This document shows positions 21,997 to 31,560 of a DNA stretch of 64,000 bases, one piece after another; positions within the stretch are counted from its first letter, which is position 1; each line of letters opens with the position of its first letter. The DNA is taken from the NCBI GenBank assembly GCA_943331105.2, contig CALQKH020000001.1:62001-126000 (forward strand), in the 5' to 3' direction. The notes beneath the pieces were generated by a model. It was not told the DNA's origin and made no database searches. It saw nothing but the letters and a program-made list of their open reading frames with translations. Origin of the DNA: Akkermansia muciniphila (GTDB lineage: Bacteria > Pseudomonadota > Gammaproteobacteria > Burkholderiales > Burkholderiaceae_C). A program made the translations under genes and the position numbers.

Positions 21997-22473
21997 ATGT
22001 CCACAATCCCGATCACCCAACGTGGCGCTGAAAAACTCAAGGATGAGCTTCACCGACTGAAAACTGTCGATCGACCCGCCGTCATTCAAGCCATTGCAGA
22101 GGCTCGCGCTCAAGGTGACTTGAGTGAGAATGCCGAATATGACGCTGCAAAAGACCGCCAAGGCTTCGTGGAAGGCCGCATTCAAGAAATTGAAGGCAAG
22201 TTGTCAGCTGCGCAGATCATCGACCCCGCATCTGTTGATGCGGGTGGCCGAGTGGTTTTTGGAACAACTGTTGAACTTGAGGACGAGAGCTCAGGCGAAG
22301 CGGTGACCTACCAAATCGTGGGCGAGGATGAAGCCGATTTGAAGTTGGGTTTGATCAATATCAGCAGCCCGATTGCCCGTGCATTGATTGGCAAGGAAGA
22401 GGGCGATGTGGCAGAAGTGCAGGCCCCAGGTGGTGTACGCCGCTATGAAATCGTGGGAGTGTCTTACGTTTAA
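21997..22473 (+). CDS. greA: transcription elongation factor GreA
   Basis: Rescues backtracked RNA polymerase by stimulating transcript cleavage. 158 residues. The start is ATG 21997 with GGAG upstream; the frame reaches back to 21907 but through the hairpin. N-terminal coiled coil with [15 protein letters not shown], whose acidic tip residues (D and E of LSENAEYD) are the catalytic ones, then the FKBP-like C-terminal domain. Confidence 0.97.
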   Translation: MSTIPITQRGAEKLKDELHRLKTVDRPAVIQAIAEARAQGDLSENAEYDAAKDRQGFVEGRIQEIEGKLSAAQIIDPASVDAGGRVVFGTTVELEDESSGEAVTYQIVGEDEADLKLGLINISSPIARALIGKEEGDVAEVQAPGGVRRYEIVGVSYV

Positions 22474-22479
22474 GACACA

Positions 22480-22506
22480 AGAGGCCGTTTTAGAGCGGCC
22501 TTTCTG
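22480..22506 (+). terminator. intrinsic terminator after greA
   Basis: AGGCCG (22482-22487) pairs with CGGCCT (22496-22501) around an 8-base loop, followed by a short TTCT tract. It lies in the convergent gap between greA and the minus-strand yhbY gene. Confidence 0.65.
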
Positions 22507-22539
22507 GATCAATCAACCTAACTTGGGTTCCTCAAAAAA

Positions 22540-23013
22540 TCAGTCGTGACGACCTTTTTTGACAGATTTTTGTTTGGGCTTGGCCCGTTTGATTTGGCCC
22601 CCTGCAGCCAGACGTTGATTGCCAAGGACTCGAACGGTCTTGACTTCAGGGCGCTGGCCACCACGCGTGCTGTATTTTAAGATTTTGAAGTCACGGGGAC
22701 CGGCTTTGCGGTCTTCATCAATCTCTTTGATTTTCTCGGGCTGGGGACGCCAGAGAATCAAAAGTTTGCCAATGTGTTGAATGGGCGCTGCGTTGAGTTG
22801 TTCCGCGAGTTGGGCGAACATGGCTTCGCGTGCCGAGCGGTCATCGCCAAGCACTCGGATTTTGATCAGGCCATGGGCATTCAGGGCGGCTTCGGTTTCC
22901 TTGACAACGGCCGGGGTCAAACCGTCGCCTCCTATCATGACGACTGGATCAAGGTGGTGGGCATCGGCGCGAAAAACTTTGCGCTCGGCAGGTGTGAGTT
23001 GTATTTGGGGCAT
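22540..23013 (-). CDS. yhbY: YhbY family (CRM-domain) RNA-binding protein
   Basis: Small CRM-domain protein associated with pre-50S ribosomal subunits. 157 residues from ATG 23013 ([21 protein letters not shown]); the frame continues upstream but that part is not YhbY-like. The domain covers residues 1-95 and includes the family loop [10 protein letters not shown] and GKLLILWRP. The remaining ~60 residues are a basic tail ending [11 protein letters not shown], not present in the short E. coli protein. It diverges from rlmE with only 31 bp between starts, so the promoters must overlap the genes. Confidence 0.92.
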   Translation of the reverse strand: MPQIQLTPAERKVFRADAHHLDPVVMIGGDGLTPAVVKETEAALNAHGLIKIRVLGDDRSAREAMFAQLAEQLNAAPIQHIGKLLILWRPQPEKIKEIDEDRKAGPRDFKILKYSTRGGQRPEVKTVRVLGNQRLAAGGQIKRAKPKQKSVKKGRHD

Positions 23014-23044
23014 ACCCGTATTATCCCCGCAAGGACGCAGAAGA

Positions 23045-23737
23045 ATGAAAGTCAAAACGAAAAGTAAAAAAGTCAATAAGGCGTGGTTGAACGACCATGT
23101 CAATGACACTTATGTGAAACTGGCACTCAAAGAGGGCTACCGCGCTCGGGCCGCTTACAAGTTGAAAGAAATTGACGAGTCATTGGGCTTGATTCGACCT
23201 GGGGATTTGGTGGTGGATCTGGGGTCCGCTCCTGGAGCTTGGAGTCAGTACCTGCGCCGCCGGCTTTCGCCGGATGGGGCCGCTGTGGGGGCGCTGAACG
23301 GTAGCATCATCGCCTTGGATCTCTTGCCTATGGCATCGGTCGAGGGCGTTCAATTCATTCAGGGTGATTTCCGCGAAAACGAAGTGGCTACTTTGTTGGA
23401 GTCTGCTTTGCAAGGGCGACAGGCCGATGTGGTGGTGTCAGACATGGCCCCCAACCTTTCAGGCATTGAATCCTCCGATGCGGCCCGTATCCAACATTTG
23501 ATCGAGCTGGCGGTCGAGTTTTCCCAAAACCACTTGAAACCACAAGGTGCGTTGGTGGTCAAGGTGTTCCATGGTAGCGGCTACAGCCAAATTGTGAAGA
23601 TGTTCAAAGAGACCTTCAAGGTGGTCAAACCGATCAAACCGAAAGCTTCCAGAGACAAGTCCTCCGAGACCTTTTTGGTGGGTATAGGCTTGATTCATGG
23701 CAATGAAGACCTTAAATCCTCCATTCATGAGGGCTAA
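23045..23737 (+). CDS. rlmE: 23S rRNA (uridine-2'-O)-methyltransferase RlmE (FtsJ/RrmJ)
   Basis: Methylates U2552 of 23S rRNA during late 50S assembly. 230 residues from ATG 23045. A basic N-terminus ([18 protein letters not shown]) precedes the SAM motif [15 protein letters not shown]; the K-D-K-E catalytic set is represented by the Lys in [12 protein letters not shown], the Asp in [11 protein letters not shown] and the Lys in LVVKVFHG. The divergent yhbY is also a ribosome-assembly gene. ftsH follows, an order conserved with E. coli. Confidence 0.96.
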   Translation: MKVKTKSKKVNKAWLNDHVNDTYVKLALKEGYRARAAYKLKEIDESLGLIRPGDLVVDLGSAPGAWSQYLRRRLSPDGAAVGALNGSIIALDLLPMASVEGVQFIQGDFRENEVATLLESALQGRQADVVVSDMAPNLSGIESSDAARIQHLIELAVEFSQNHLKPQGALVVKVFHGSGYSQIVKMFKETFKVVKPIKPKASRDKSSETFLVGIGLIHGNEDLKSSIHEG

Positions 23738-23813
23738 AACAACAAATTTCGTTTGTGTGTGCTTGCCACAGGCCTAAAATGGTAAAAGTTTATTTTTTCG
23801 ATTGGAGCCTCTC

Positions 23814-25730
23814 TTGAATAACCCTTGGTTTTCTAAAATTGCCGTCTGGATGGTGATTGCCATGGTGCTGTTCACCTTGTTCAAGCAATTTGATAACCGT
23901 GGTGTCGCCAGCGCGAATGCCATTGGCTATTCTGATTTCCTGGAAGAGGTTCGCAGTAACCGCATCAAGAGCGCCACGATTTCTGAGAGTCCTGGTGGCA
24001 CTGAAATCATCGCCATCACTTTGGATGAGCGCCGCATCAAAACGACCGCCACCTACTTGGACCGTGGTTTGGTGGGTGATTTGATCAGCAGCGGTGTCAA
24101 GTTCGACGTGAAACCACGTGAAGAAGGCTCTTTGCTCATGACCTTGTTGGTCAGCTGGGGCCCTATGTTGCTTCTGATTGGCGTGTGGGTTTATTTCATG
24201 CGACAGATGCAGGGTGGCGGCAAAGGCGGGGCGTTTAGTTTTGGCAAGTCCAAAGCACGCATGATGGACGAGAACAACAACAACACCACCTTTGCTGATG
24301 TTGCGGGCTGTGACGAGGCCAAAGAAGAGGTCAAAGAAGTGGTTGACTTCTTGAAAGACCCACAACGTTTCCAAAAACTGGGGGGGCGTATTCCTCGCGG
24401 TTTGTTGTTGGTGGGCCCTCCTGGAACCGGAAAAACTTTGCTTGCCAAAGGCATTGCTGGTGAAGCCAAGGTTCCTTTTTTCAGCATCTCGGGTTCTGAT
24501 TTCGTGGAGATGTTTGTGGGCGTGGGTGCTTCCCGTGTTCGCGATATGTTTGAGAACGCCAAGAAAAATGCCCCTTGCATTATTTTCATTGACGAAATCG
24601 ATGCAGTCGGTCGCCAGCGTGGTGCCGGCTTAGGCGGTGGTAACGATGAGCGCGAGCAGACCCTCAACCAGATGTTGGTTGAAATGGACGGTTTTGAGAC
24701 CAATTTGGGCGTGATCGTGGTGGCAGCGACCAACAGGCCTGACATTTTGGACGCCGCTTTGCTTCGCCCTGGCCGTTTTGACCGTCAAGTCTATGTGACA
24801 CTGCCCGACATCCGAGGCCGTGAGCAAATCTTGAATGTGCACATGCGCAAAGTGCCAATTGGCCAAGACGTGAACGCAGCAGTGATCGCCCGCGGTACGC
24901 CAGGTATGAGTGGTGCCGATTTGGCCAACTTGTGCAATGAAGCGGCTTTGATGGCGGCGCGTCGAAATGCCCGCGTGGTTGAGATGGTTGATTTTGAAAA
25001 GGCAAAAGACAAGATCTTGATGGGCCCAGAGCGCAAGAGCATGGTCATGCCTGAGGAAGAGCGTCGCAACACGGCCTATCACGAAGCAGGTCATGCCTTG
25101 ATCGGCAATCTGTTGCCTAAGTGTGACCCGGTGCACAAAGTCACCATCATTCCACGTGGCCGCGCATTGGGCGTCACCATGAGTTTGCCAGAGAAGGATC
25201 GGTACAGCTACGACAAAGAGTACATGCTGAACCAAATCAGCATGCTGTTTGGTGGCCGAATTGCCGAAGAGGTGTTCATGAACCAGATGACCACCGGTGC
25301 GAGTAACGACTTTGAGCGTGCGACATCGATTGCCCGTGACATGGTCATGCGTTACGGCATGACCGATGCCTTAGGCCCAATGGTGTATGCCGAAAACGAA
25401 GGCGAGGTCTTCTTGGGCCGTTCGGTGACCAAAACCACCAATATGAGCGAGTCCACCATGCAAAAGGTGGACATGGAAGTGCGCCGCATCATCGATGAGC
25501 AGTACACCTTGGCCCGTCGCTTGATTGAAGAGCACAGTGCTCAGATGCATGGCATGGCCAAAGCGTTGCTCGAATGGGAGACCATTGACAAGGATCAAAT
25601 TGCGGACATCATGGCTGGCCGCGATCCAATGCCTCCGAAGGATTGGACACCTCGCACACCTCCCTCGGGTGGCAACAGCGGTGGTGGCTCCCCAGTCGTT
25701 CAACCTGAACCAGCCACCACAGTGGCCTGA
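23814..25730 (+). CDS. ftsH: ATP-dependent zinc metalloprotease FtsH
   Basis: Membrane-anchored AAA+ protease that degrades regulatory and misassembled membrane proteins. About 638 residues from TTG 23814, which follows GGAG (23804-23807) at the right distance and gives [22 protein letters not shown] 23802 would overlap that site. Two membrane segments (about 6-23 and 100-120) flank the periplasmic domain. Walker A GPPGTGKT near residue 200, SRH region, and zinc motif HEAGHA near 422. The C-terminus is a Pro/Gly/Thr-rich tail. rlmE lies just upstream. Confidence 0.97.
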   Translation: MNNPWFSKIAVWMVIAMVLFTLFKQFDNRGVASANAIGYSDFLEEVRSNRIKSATISESPGGTEIIAITLDERRIKTTATYLDRGLVGDLISSGVKFDVKPREEGSLLMTLLVSWGPMLLLIGVWVYFMRQMQGGGKGGAFSFGKSKARMMDENNNNTTFADVAGCDEAKEEVKEVVDFLKDPQRFQKLGGRIPRGLLLVGPPGTGKTLLAKGIAGEAKVPFFSISGSDFVEMFVGVGASRVRDMFENAKKNAPCIIFIDEIDAVGRQRGAGLGGGNDEREQTLNQMLVEMDGFETNLGVIVVAATNRPDILDAALLRPGRFDRQVYVTLPDIRGREQILNVHMRKVPIGQDVNAAVIARGTPGMSGADLANLCNEAALMAARRNARVVEMVDFEKAKDKILMGPERKSMVMPEEERRNTAYHEAGHALIGNLLPKCDPVHKVTIIPRGRALGVTMSLPEKDRYSYDKEYMLNQISMLFGGRIAEEVFMNQMTTGASNDFERATSIARDMVMRYGMTDALGPMVYAENEGEVFLGRSVTKTTNMSESTMQKVDMEVRRIIDEQYTLARRLIEEHSAQMHGMAKALLEWETIDKDQIADIMAGRDPMPPKDWTPRTPPSGGNSGGGSPVVQPEPATTVA

Positions 25731-25750
25731 TCTATTCAGTTGGGTGCAAA

Positions 25751-25778
25751 AAGAACGGGGCCTTTGGCCCCGTTTTTC
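25751..25778 (+). terminator. intrinsic terminator between ftsH and folP
   Basis: AACGGGGCC (25754-25762) pairs with GGCCCCGTT (25766-25774) around TTT and runs into a T-tract ending at 25777. It lies only 15 bases before the first folP ATG (25793), so no separate folP promoter fits downstream of it. Confidence 0.85.
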
Positions 25779-25792
25779 ATGGGAAAACTCTG

Positions 25793-26671
25793 ATGCCGTT
25801 CATTCCGACCTCAAAGCCTTTGGCCATGCATTGGCAAACTTCACGGTTTGATTTGGACTTGTCCAAGCCTTTGGTCATGGGGATTGTTAACGCCACGTCA
25901 GACTCTTTCTCTGATGGCGGTTTGTACGCTGACACATCACAAGCTTTACGTCATGCCGAACGACTGCTGAGCGAGGGGGCCGATATTTTGGACTTTGGCG
26001 CTGAGTCGACCCGACCCGGCGCCGAGCCAGTGTCACTGGCCCAAGAGTTGGTAAGGCTTGAACCTTTGCTGCGTGAAGCTGTCCGTTGGAATGTGCCAAT
26101 TTCTGTCGACACTTACAAACCTGAGGTGATGCAAGCCAGCTTGGACTGGGGTGTTGACATCGTCAATGACATTTGGGCCCTGCGCAAGCCAGGTGCGCAA
26201 CAAGTTGTGGCTGCTCATCCACAGTGCGGCATCTGTTTGATGCACATGCACCGTGATCCACAAAGCATGCAAACCCAGCCCATGGCGGGGGATGTGTTGT
26301 CTGAAGTAGAGCGTTTTTTGCGCGGCCGAGTGATCGCTATGTTGGATGCCGGTGTGGCTGTCTCTAGGCTTGTCTTGGATCCTGGCATTGGTTTCGGAAA
26401 AACCGTGGCGCAAAACTTTCAACTGTTGGCGAGGCAAGAAGATTTACTGCGTTTAAACATACCGCTGATGGCTGGTTGGTCTCGAAAATCTGCATTGGGT
26501 GCCGCAATCGCTCAAGACGGACAAGTGCCTGAGCCCTTGCAGAGGCAGTCGGCCAGCGTGGCCGCCGCATTGATGGCGGTAGAGAGAGGGGCTTCAGTGG
26601 TTCGCGTGCATGACGTCAAGGACACTGTTGACGCACTCAAAATATGGTCAATTGCTCAGCAGCACGTCTAG
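25793..26671 (+). CDS. folP: dihydropteroate synthase
   Basis: Condenses 6-hydroxymethyl-dihydropterin pyrophosphate with p-aminobenzoate in folate synthesis; the sulfonamide target. 292 residues from ATG 25793; ATG 25826 is a possible later start. TIM-barrel motifs are present: DFGAESTRPGAEPV and DPGIGFGKT near the middle, GWSRKSALG and RVHDVKD near the end. The first motif reads GIVNATSDSFSDGG, with Ala and Ser where the consensus NVTPDSFSDGG has Val and Pro. glmM follows after 92 bp, as in E. coli. Confidence 0.95.
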   Translation: MPFIPTSKPLAMHWQTSRFDLDLSKPLVMGIVNATSDSFSDGGLYADTSQALRHAERLLSEGADILDFGAESTRPGAEPVSLAQELVRLEPLLREAVRWNVPISVDTYKPEVMQASLDWGVDIVNDIWALRKPGAQQVVAAHPQCGICLMHMHRDPQSMQTQPMAGDVLSEVERFLRGRVIAMLDAGVAVSRLVLDPGIGFGKTVAQNFQLLARQEDLLRLNIPLMAGWSRKSALGAAIAQDGQVPEPLQRQSASVAAALMAVERGASVVRVHDVKDTVDALKIWSIAQQHV

Positions 26672-26763
26672 ATGAGGATCAGGCCTTGGCCAGAAAATGA
26701 CCGCTTTAACCATGGCTTGAACGGCTAAAATTCATTCTTACAACAATAATCTGGACCGCTCAC

Positions 26764-28092
26764 ATGGCACGTCAATATTTCGGCACGGATGGTATTCGCG
26801 GCACGGTGGGTCAAAGCCCGATCACACCTGATTTCATCTTGCGCTTAGCCCATGCTGTGGGTCGTGTGTTGAAGGCTCAAGAGGCACACCCTACTGTATT
26901 GATTGGCAAGGACACACGCATTTCAGGTTACATGCTTGAAAGTGCTTTGGAGTCGGGCTTCAACTCTGCGGGTGTTGATGTGGTGCTGTTGGGGCCAGTG
27001 CCCACGCCTGCTGTGGCCTATCTGACACGCGCCCAGCGCGCTTCATTGGGCGTTGTCATCAGTGCCAGTCATAACCCGTTTGCCGATAACGGCATCAAGT
27101 TTTTCAGTGCGCAGGGCAAAAAGCTGACAGATGCTTGGGAAGAGGCTGTTGAAGCCATCTTGTTTGAAGACCCCGTTTGGGTTGATTCTGCTGCATTAGG
27201 CAAAACTCGACGTTTGGACGATGCGGCAGGCCGTTACATCGAGTTTTGTAAAAGTACCTTTTCGAATGACCTGACGCTCAAGGGTTTGAAAATCGTGGTG
27301 GATGCTGCAAACGGTGCGGCTTACCAAATTGCCCCCAAAGTTTTCCATGAACTGGGTGCCGAGGTGATCGCCATAGGGTGTTCACCCAATGGCCTGAACA
27401 TCAACAAGGATGTGGGTGCAACGCACCCCGCCGCCTTGGTTCAGGCGGTCAAAGACCATCGCGCCGACTACGGTATCGCTTTGGATGGCGATGCCGACCG
27501 CTTGCAGTTTGTCGATGCAGCGGGTCGCTTGTTCAATGGGGATGAGCTCTTGTATCTGATGGTTGCCGATCGCTTGGCCCGCGACGAAGCTGTGCCGGGC
27601 GCAGTGGGCACGTTGATGACCAATTTAGCGGTTGAAGTCGCTCTCAAAGAGCGAGGTGTGCAGTTTGTCAGAGCAAAAGTAGGAGACCGCTATGTGCTGG
27701 AGGTCTTGGAGGAGAAAGCTTGGTTGTTGGGTGGCGAAGGATCTGGTCATTTGTTGGCGCTGGACAAGCACACCACGGGCGACGGACTGATCAGCGCATT
27801 GCAGGTGCTGCAGGCTTGCGTGGGCAGCGGCAAAACCATGGCGCAATTGTTGGAGGGCATCACGCTGTTTCCTCAAGTCTTGATCAATGTGCGGTTGACG
27901 CCAGGCTTTGATTGGCAGGGCCACCAAGCCCTGTGGGACGCAAAGAGCACAGCTGAAGCTGAACTGGGCGAATCGGGCCGTGTTTTGATCCGCGCCAGTG
28001 GGACCGAACCTTTGGTGCGAGTGATGGTCGAGGCGCGCGATGCGGTTCAAGCCAGAGAATGTGCCGAGCGCATTGCGGCCACATTGGGTTGA
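26764..28092 (+). CDS. glmM: phosphoglucosamine mutase
   Basis: Interconverts glucosamine-6-P and glucosamine-1-P for UDP-GlcNAc synthesis. 442 residues, normal length. The phosphorylated Ser102 is in [12 protein letters not shown], the metal-binding loop is DGDADR, and the phosphate-binding C-terminal loop reads [12 protein letters not shown]. The start [13 protein letters not shown] is typical. The upstream gap is AT-rich but I could not fix a promoter. It sits after folP as in many proteobacteria. Confidence 0.97.
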   Translation: MARQYFGTDGIRGTVGQSPITPDFILRLAHAVGRVLKAQEAHPTVLIGKDTRISGYMLESALESGFNSAGVDVVLLGPVPTPAVAYLTRAQRASLGVVISASHNPFADNGIKFFSAQGKKLTDAWEEAVEAILFEDPVWVDSAALGKTRRLDDAAGRYIEFCKSTFSNDLTLKGLKIVVDAANGAAYQIAPKVFHELGAEVIAIGCSPNGLNINKDVGATHPAALVQAVKDHRADYGIALDGDADRLQFVDAAGRLFNGDELLYLMVADRLARDEAVPGAVGTLMTNLAVEVALKERGVQFVRAKVGDRYVLEVLEEKAWLLGGEGSGHLLALDKHTTGDGLISALQVLQACVGSGKTMAQLLEGITLFPQVLINVRLTPGFDWQGHQALWDAKSTAEAELGESGRVLIRASGTEPLVRVMVEARDAVQARECAERIAATLG

Positions 28093-28161
28093 TATCTCTT
28101 GTGTTGAGATAAGTTTCTTGTTTGTTGAAGGCCAGAGGTCTGCCCAAGGCCTTAGCTTGAC

Positions 28162-28983
28162 TTAATAAATGAGCCGATCGGGCTTGATCTCTTGCAAGAT
28201 GGTGGTGGCGATTTCTTCAATCGACTTGGTGGTGGTAGACAACCATCGGATGCTTGAGCGGCGCATCATGGCTTCGGCTTCTGAGACCTCCATACGGCAA
28301 TTTTCTATGCTGGCGTAACGCGAATTGGGTCTGCGTTCGGCGCGAATTTCGGCCAAGCGCTCGGGATGGATGCTCAGGCCAAATATTTTTGGGCGGTGTG
28401 GCATCAAGGCCGGTGGGAGTTGGCGTCGTTCAAAGTCCTCGGGGATCAAGGGGTAGTTGGCCGCTTTGAGTCCGTGCTGCATGGCCAAGTAAAGGCTTGT
28501 GGGTGTTTTGCCGCTGCGGCTGACGCCCACCAAAATGACATCAGCCGATTCAAGATCTTTATTGGATTGCCCATCGTCGTGCGCCAGAGAAAAATTGATG
28601 GCCTCGATCCGATCGTGGTATTCCTTGCTTTTACTCACATCAGAAAAGCGTCCCACCCGGTGGTGAGATTTGATGCCAAGTTCAGCTTCCAACGGGTTGA
28701 CGAAAGTGCCAAACATGTCGAGCAACATGCCTTGGCAGTACTCTTGCAAAACCTTGAGCACATCCATGTTCACCAGAGTGGTGAACACAATCGGTTTGGT
28801 CCCTTCGATTTCAGCAGTGTGATTGATCTGGCGTACTGCTTGATGCGCTTTGTCGATGGTGTCGGTGAATGGCAGGCGTACATGCCGTGACTTCATGTCG
28901 AATTGGGCCAGGATGGCATTGCCAAAAGTTTCGGCTGTGATGCCGGTGCCGTCAGAGATGAAAAATACAGTGCGTTTTGGCAT
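28162..28983 (-). CDS. ppsR: PEP synthase regulatory protein (kinase/pyrophosphorylase)
   Basis: Bifunctional DUF299 protein that inactivates PEP synthase by ADP-dependent phosphorylation and reactivates it by phosphate-dependent dephosphorylation. 273 residues. Starts MPKRTVFFISDGTGITAETFG, and carries the P-loop GVSRSGKT at about 153-160. Divergent from ppsA, its substrate, with 144 bp between the two start codons. This pairing is conserved and supports both calls. Confidence 0.95.
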   Translation of the reverse strand: MPKRTVFFISDGTGITAETFGNAILAQFDMKSRHVRLPFTDTIDKAHQAVRQINHTAEIEGTKPIVFTTLVNMDVLKVLQEYCQGMLLDMFGTFVNPLEAELGIKSHHRVGRFSDVSKSKEYHDRIEAINFSLAHDDGQSNKDLESADVILVGVSRSGKTPTSLYLAMQHGLKAANYPLIPEDFERRQLPPALMPHRPKIFGLSIHPERLAEIRAERRPNSRYASIENCRMEVSEAEAMMRRSSIRWLSTTTKSIEEIATTILQEIKPDRLIY

Positions 28984-29036
28984 GCTTGCAATTAATTTCT
29001 ATAGCAGGGGCCACCATGACCCCTAAAATCAGTCAA

Positions 29037-29045
29037 TTATCCACA
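29037..29045 (+). promoter_or_regulatory. perfect DnaA-box sequence in the ppsR-ppsA gap
   Basis: TTATCCACA, the strong R1-type DnaA box, lies alone in the divergent intergenic region. About one half such 9-mer is expected by chance on both strands of 64 kb, so function is not established. Confidence 0.35.
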
Positions 29046-29127
29046 GCCGACCGCTCGGGGTTCTATCAAAAGAACAACATGTCCTCGACCTGCGTTATGG
29101 AGCCCGGTTTTAACTTTGGAGCTTTGC

Positions 29128-31518
29128 ATGTCTGATCTTTTCAGCGAGACCGCCTTGGTCGTTCCCTTTGAGTTGCTGCGCATGACCGATGTTGAGTTGG
29201 TTGGCGGCAAAAATGCCAGCTTGGGGGAGATGATTTCACAATTGCCTTCTGGCGTGCGTGTACCCACGGGCTTCGCCACCACCGCCCACGCTTTTCGCCA
29301 ATTTTTGGCGTTTGGCGGTCTGACCGAACGCATCAACGCGCGACTGGATGATTTGGACACCGAGGACGTTCGCGCCTTGGCTGCTGCGGGTGCTGAAATT
29401 AGGGCCATGGTTGAGGCTCAGCCATTTCCAGAGGATTTGGAGCAAGCTATTCGTGAAGAATTTATTCGTCTTCAGGGTGGCAATCCTGAAGCCTCGTTTG
29501 CAGTGCGATCTTCAGCCACAGCCGAAGACTTGCCAGATGCTTCGTTTGCGGGCCAACAAGAAACATTCTTGAACGTGGTCGGTATCCAGGATGTGCTGCA
29601 CAAGATGAAAGAGGTGTTTGCCTCCTTGTACAACGATCGCGCCATCAGTTACCGGGTGCATAAGGGTTTCGCTCACGCCGATGTCGCCTTATCTGCTGGC
29701 GTGCAGCGCATGGTGCGTTCCGATTTGGGTGCAGCGGGTGTCATGTTCACCATCGACACCGAGTCGGGTTTTGAAGACGTGGTGTTCATCACCTCCAGCT
29801 ATGGTTTGGGCGAGACGGTGGTGCAGGGTGCGGTGAATCCCGATGAGTTTTATGTGCACAAGCCCATGCTGGCCGCCGGCAAGCGCTGCGTGATACGCCG
29901 CAACTTGGGCTCCAAGCTCATTGAGATGGTGTTCGCTACCCCCGAAGAAAAAGCAGCATCGGGAAAGCTGGTCAAAATCAGCGATGTACCCACTGAGTTA
30001 CGCAACCGATACAGCCTCACAGACGCCGAGGTTGAGCAATTGGCACGGTATGCGGTGGTGATCGAGCAGCATTACGGCCGCCCAATGGATATTGAATGGG
30101 GCAAAGACGGCACTGACGGATTGCTTTACATATTGCAAGCACGCCCCGAGACCGTTAAAAGTCAGGCCAAGGGCACACCAGAGTTGCGCTACAAACTCAA
30201 AGGAAAAAGCACGATCTTGGCTGAGGGCAGGGCAATTGGCCAAAAAATCGGCACGGGCCCTGTGCGCTTGGTTCACCACATCAGCGAGATGGACCAAGTT
30301 CAGCCAGGCGATGTGCTGGTGACCGACATGACCGACCCGAACTGGGAGCCGGTGATGAAGCGCGCCAGTGCCATTGTGACCAACCGCGGCGGTCGCACTT
30401 GTCATGCGGCCATCATTGCCCGCGAGCTGGGTATTCCGGCTGTTGTGGGTTGCGGCAATGCCACCGAGCAATTGATGGAAGGCAGTTTGGTCACCGTCAG
30501 CTGCGCCGAGGGCGATACCGGTCATATTTACGACGGTTTGCTGGAGACCGAAGTCAGCGAGATACAGCGTGGTGTGTTGCCTGAGATAAAAACCAAGATC
30601 ATGATGAACGTGGGCAACCCCCAACTGGCTTTTGACTTTGCCCAGCTGCCCAATGCCGGCGTGGGACTGGCCCGTCTGGAGTTCATCATCAACAACAACA
30701 TTGGCGTTCACCCCAAGGCCATCTTGGATTACCCCGCCATCGACGCGGACCTGAAAAAAGCCGTGGAATCGGTGGCCCGTGGTCACGCTTCTCCCCGTGC
30801 TTTTTACGTCGATAAGGTCGCGGAAGGTGTGGCCAGCATCGCTGCCGCTTTCTGGCCCAAGCCTGTCATCGTGCGCTTGTCCGATTTCAAGAGCAACGAA
30901 TACCGCAAACTCATTGGCGGCCGTCGCTATGAACCCGAAGAAGAAAATCCGATGCTCGGTTTCAGGGGTGCTGCGCGTTACATCAGCGCAGACTTTGGCG
31001 AAGCCTTTGCCATGGAGTGTGAAGCCCTCAAACGTGTGCGTGGCGAGATGGGCCTGACCAATGTGCAAATCATGGTGCCCTTTGTCCGCACCTTGGGCCA
31101 AGCCGAAAAGGTCACCCAGTTGCTGGCAAGTCAGGGTCTGCGCCGCGGAGAGGACAACCTCCAACTTATCATGATGTGTGAAGTGCCCAGCAACGCTATT
31201 TTGGCCGATCGTTTTCTGGCGTTTTTCGACGGTTTCTCGATTGGCTCGAATGACTTGACCCAACTCACTTTGGGACTGGACCGTGACTCGGGCCTAGAGT
31301 TGCTGGCTGCTGATTTTGACGAGCGCGACCCAGCTGTGACCGCTTTGATCTCACAAGCCATCCAGGCTTGTTTGGCGCAGGGCAAGTATGTGGGTATTTG
31401 TGGCCAAGGTCCTTCTGACCATCCTGACTTTGCGCATTGGTTGATGGATCAAGGCATCAGCTCCATCTCGCTGAACCCGGACACCGTCATTGAGACTTGG
31501 ACCAACTTGGGCCGTTAA
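29128..31518 (+). CDS. ppsA: phosphoenolpyruvate synthase
   Basis: Converts pyruvate and ATP to PEP, AMP and phosphate; needed for growth on pyruvate, lactate or acetate. 796 residues from ATG 29128, which GGAG precedes by 8 bases. N-terminal ATP-grasp domain ([14 protein letters not shown]), central swivelling domain with the phospho-His in [17 protein letters not shown] at about residue 425, and C-terminal PEP/pyruvate barrel with [17 protein letters not shown]. The regulated Thr sits two residues before the His (T-C-H), as in E. coli. The symporter gene follows after about 40 bases. Confidence 0.97.
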   Translation: MSDLFSETALVVPFELLRMTDVELVGGKNASLGEMISQLPSGVRVPTGFATTAHAFRQFLAFGGLTERINARLDDLDTEDVRALAAAGAEIRAMVEAQPFPEDLEQAIREEFIRLQGGNPEASFAVRSSATAEDLPDASFAGQQETFLNVVGIQDVLHKMKEVFASLYNDRAISYRVHKGFAHADVALSAGVQRMVRSDLGAAGVMFTIDTESGFEDVVFITSSYGLGETVVQGAVNPDEFYVHKPMLAAGKRCVIRRNLGSKLIEMVFATPEEKAASGKLVKISDVPTELRNRYSLTDAEVEQLARYAVVIEQHYGRPMDIEWGKDGTDGLLYILQARPETVKSQAKGTPELRYKLKGKSTILAEGRAIGQKIGTGPVRLVHHISEMDQVQPGDVLVTDMTDPNWEPVMKRASAIVTNRGGRTCHAAIIARELGIPAVVGCGNATEQLMEGSLVTVSCAEGDTGHIYDGLLETEVSEIQRGVLPEIKTKIMMNVGNPQLAFDFAQLPNAGVGLARLEFIINNNIGVHPKAILDYPAIDADLKKAVESVARGHASPRAFYVDKVAEGVASIAAAFWPKPVIVRLSDFKSNEYRKLIGGRRYEPEEENPMLGFRGAARYISADFGEAFAMECEALKRVRGEMGLTNVQIMVPFVRTLGQAEKVTQLLASQGLRRGEDNLQLIMMCEVPSNAILADRFLAFFDGFSIGSNDLTQLTLGLDRDSGLELLAADFDERDPAVTALISQAIQACLAQGKYVGICGQGPSDHPDFAHWLMDQGISSISLNPDTVIETWTNLGR

Positions 31519-31560
31519 GGCATCAACGCCATGGCGATGCTCAGCCCCCAAGAAATCGCC

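Noticed and set aside
29998..31263. A 421-codon minus-strand frame inside ppsA
   Set aside because: Antisense shadow; the residues are low-complexity Gln/His/Gly rich and ppsA is full length on the other strand.
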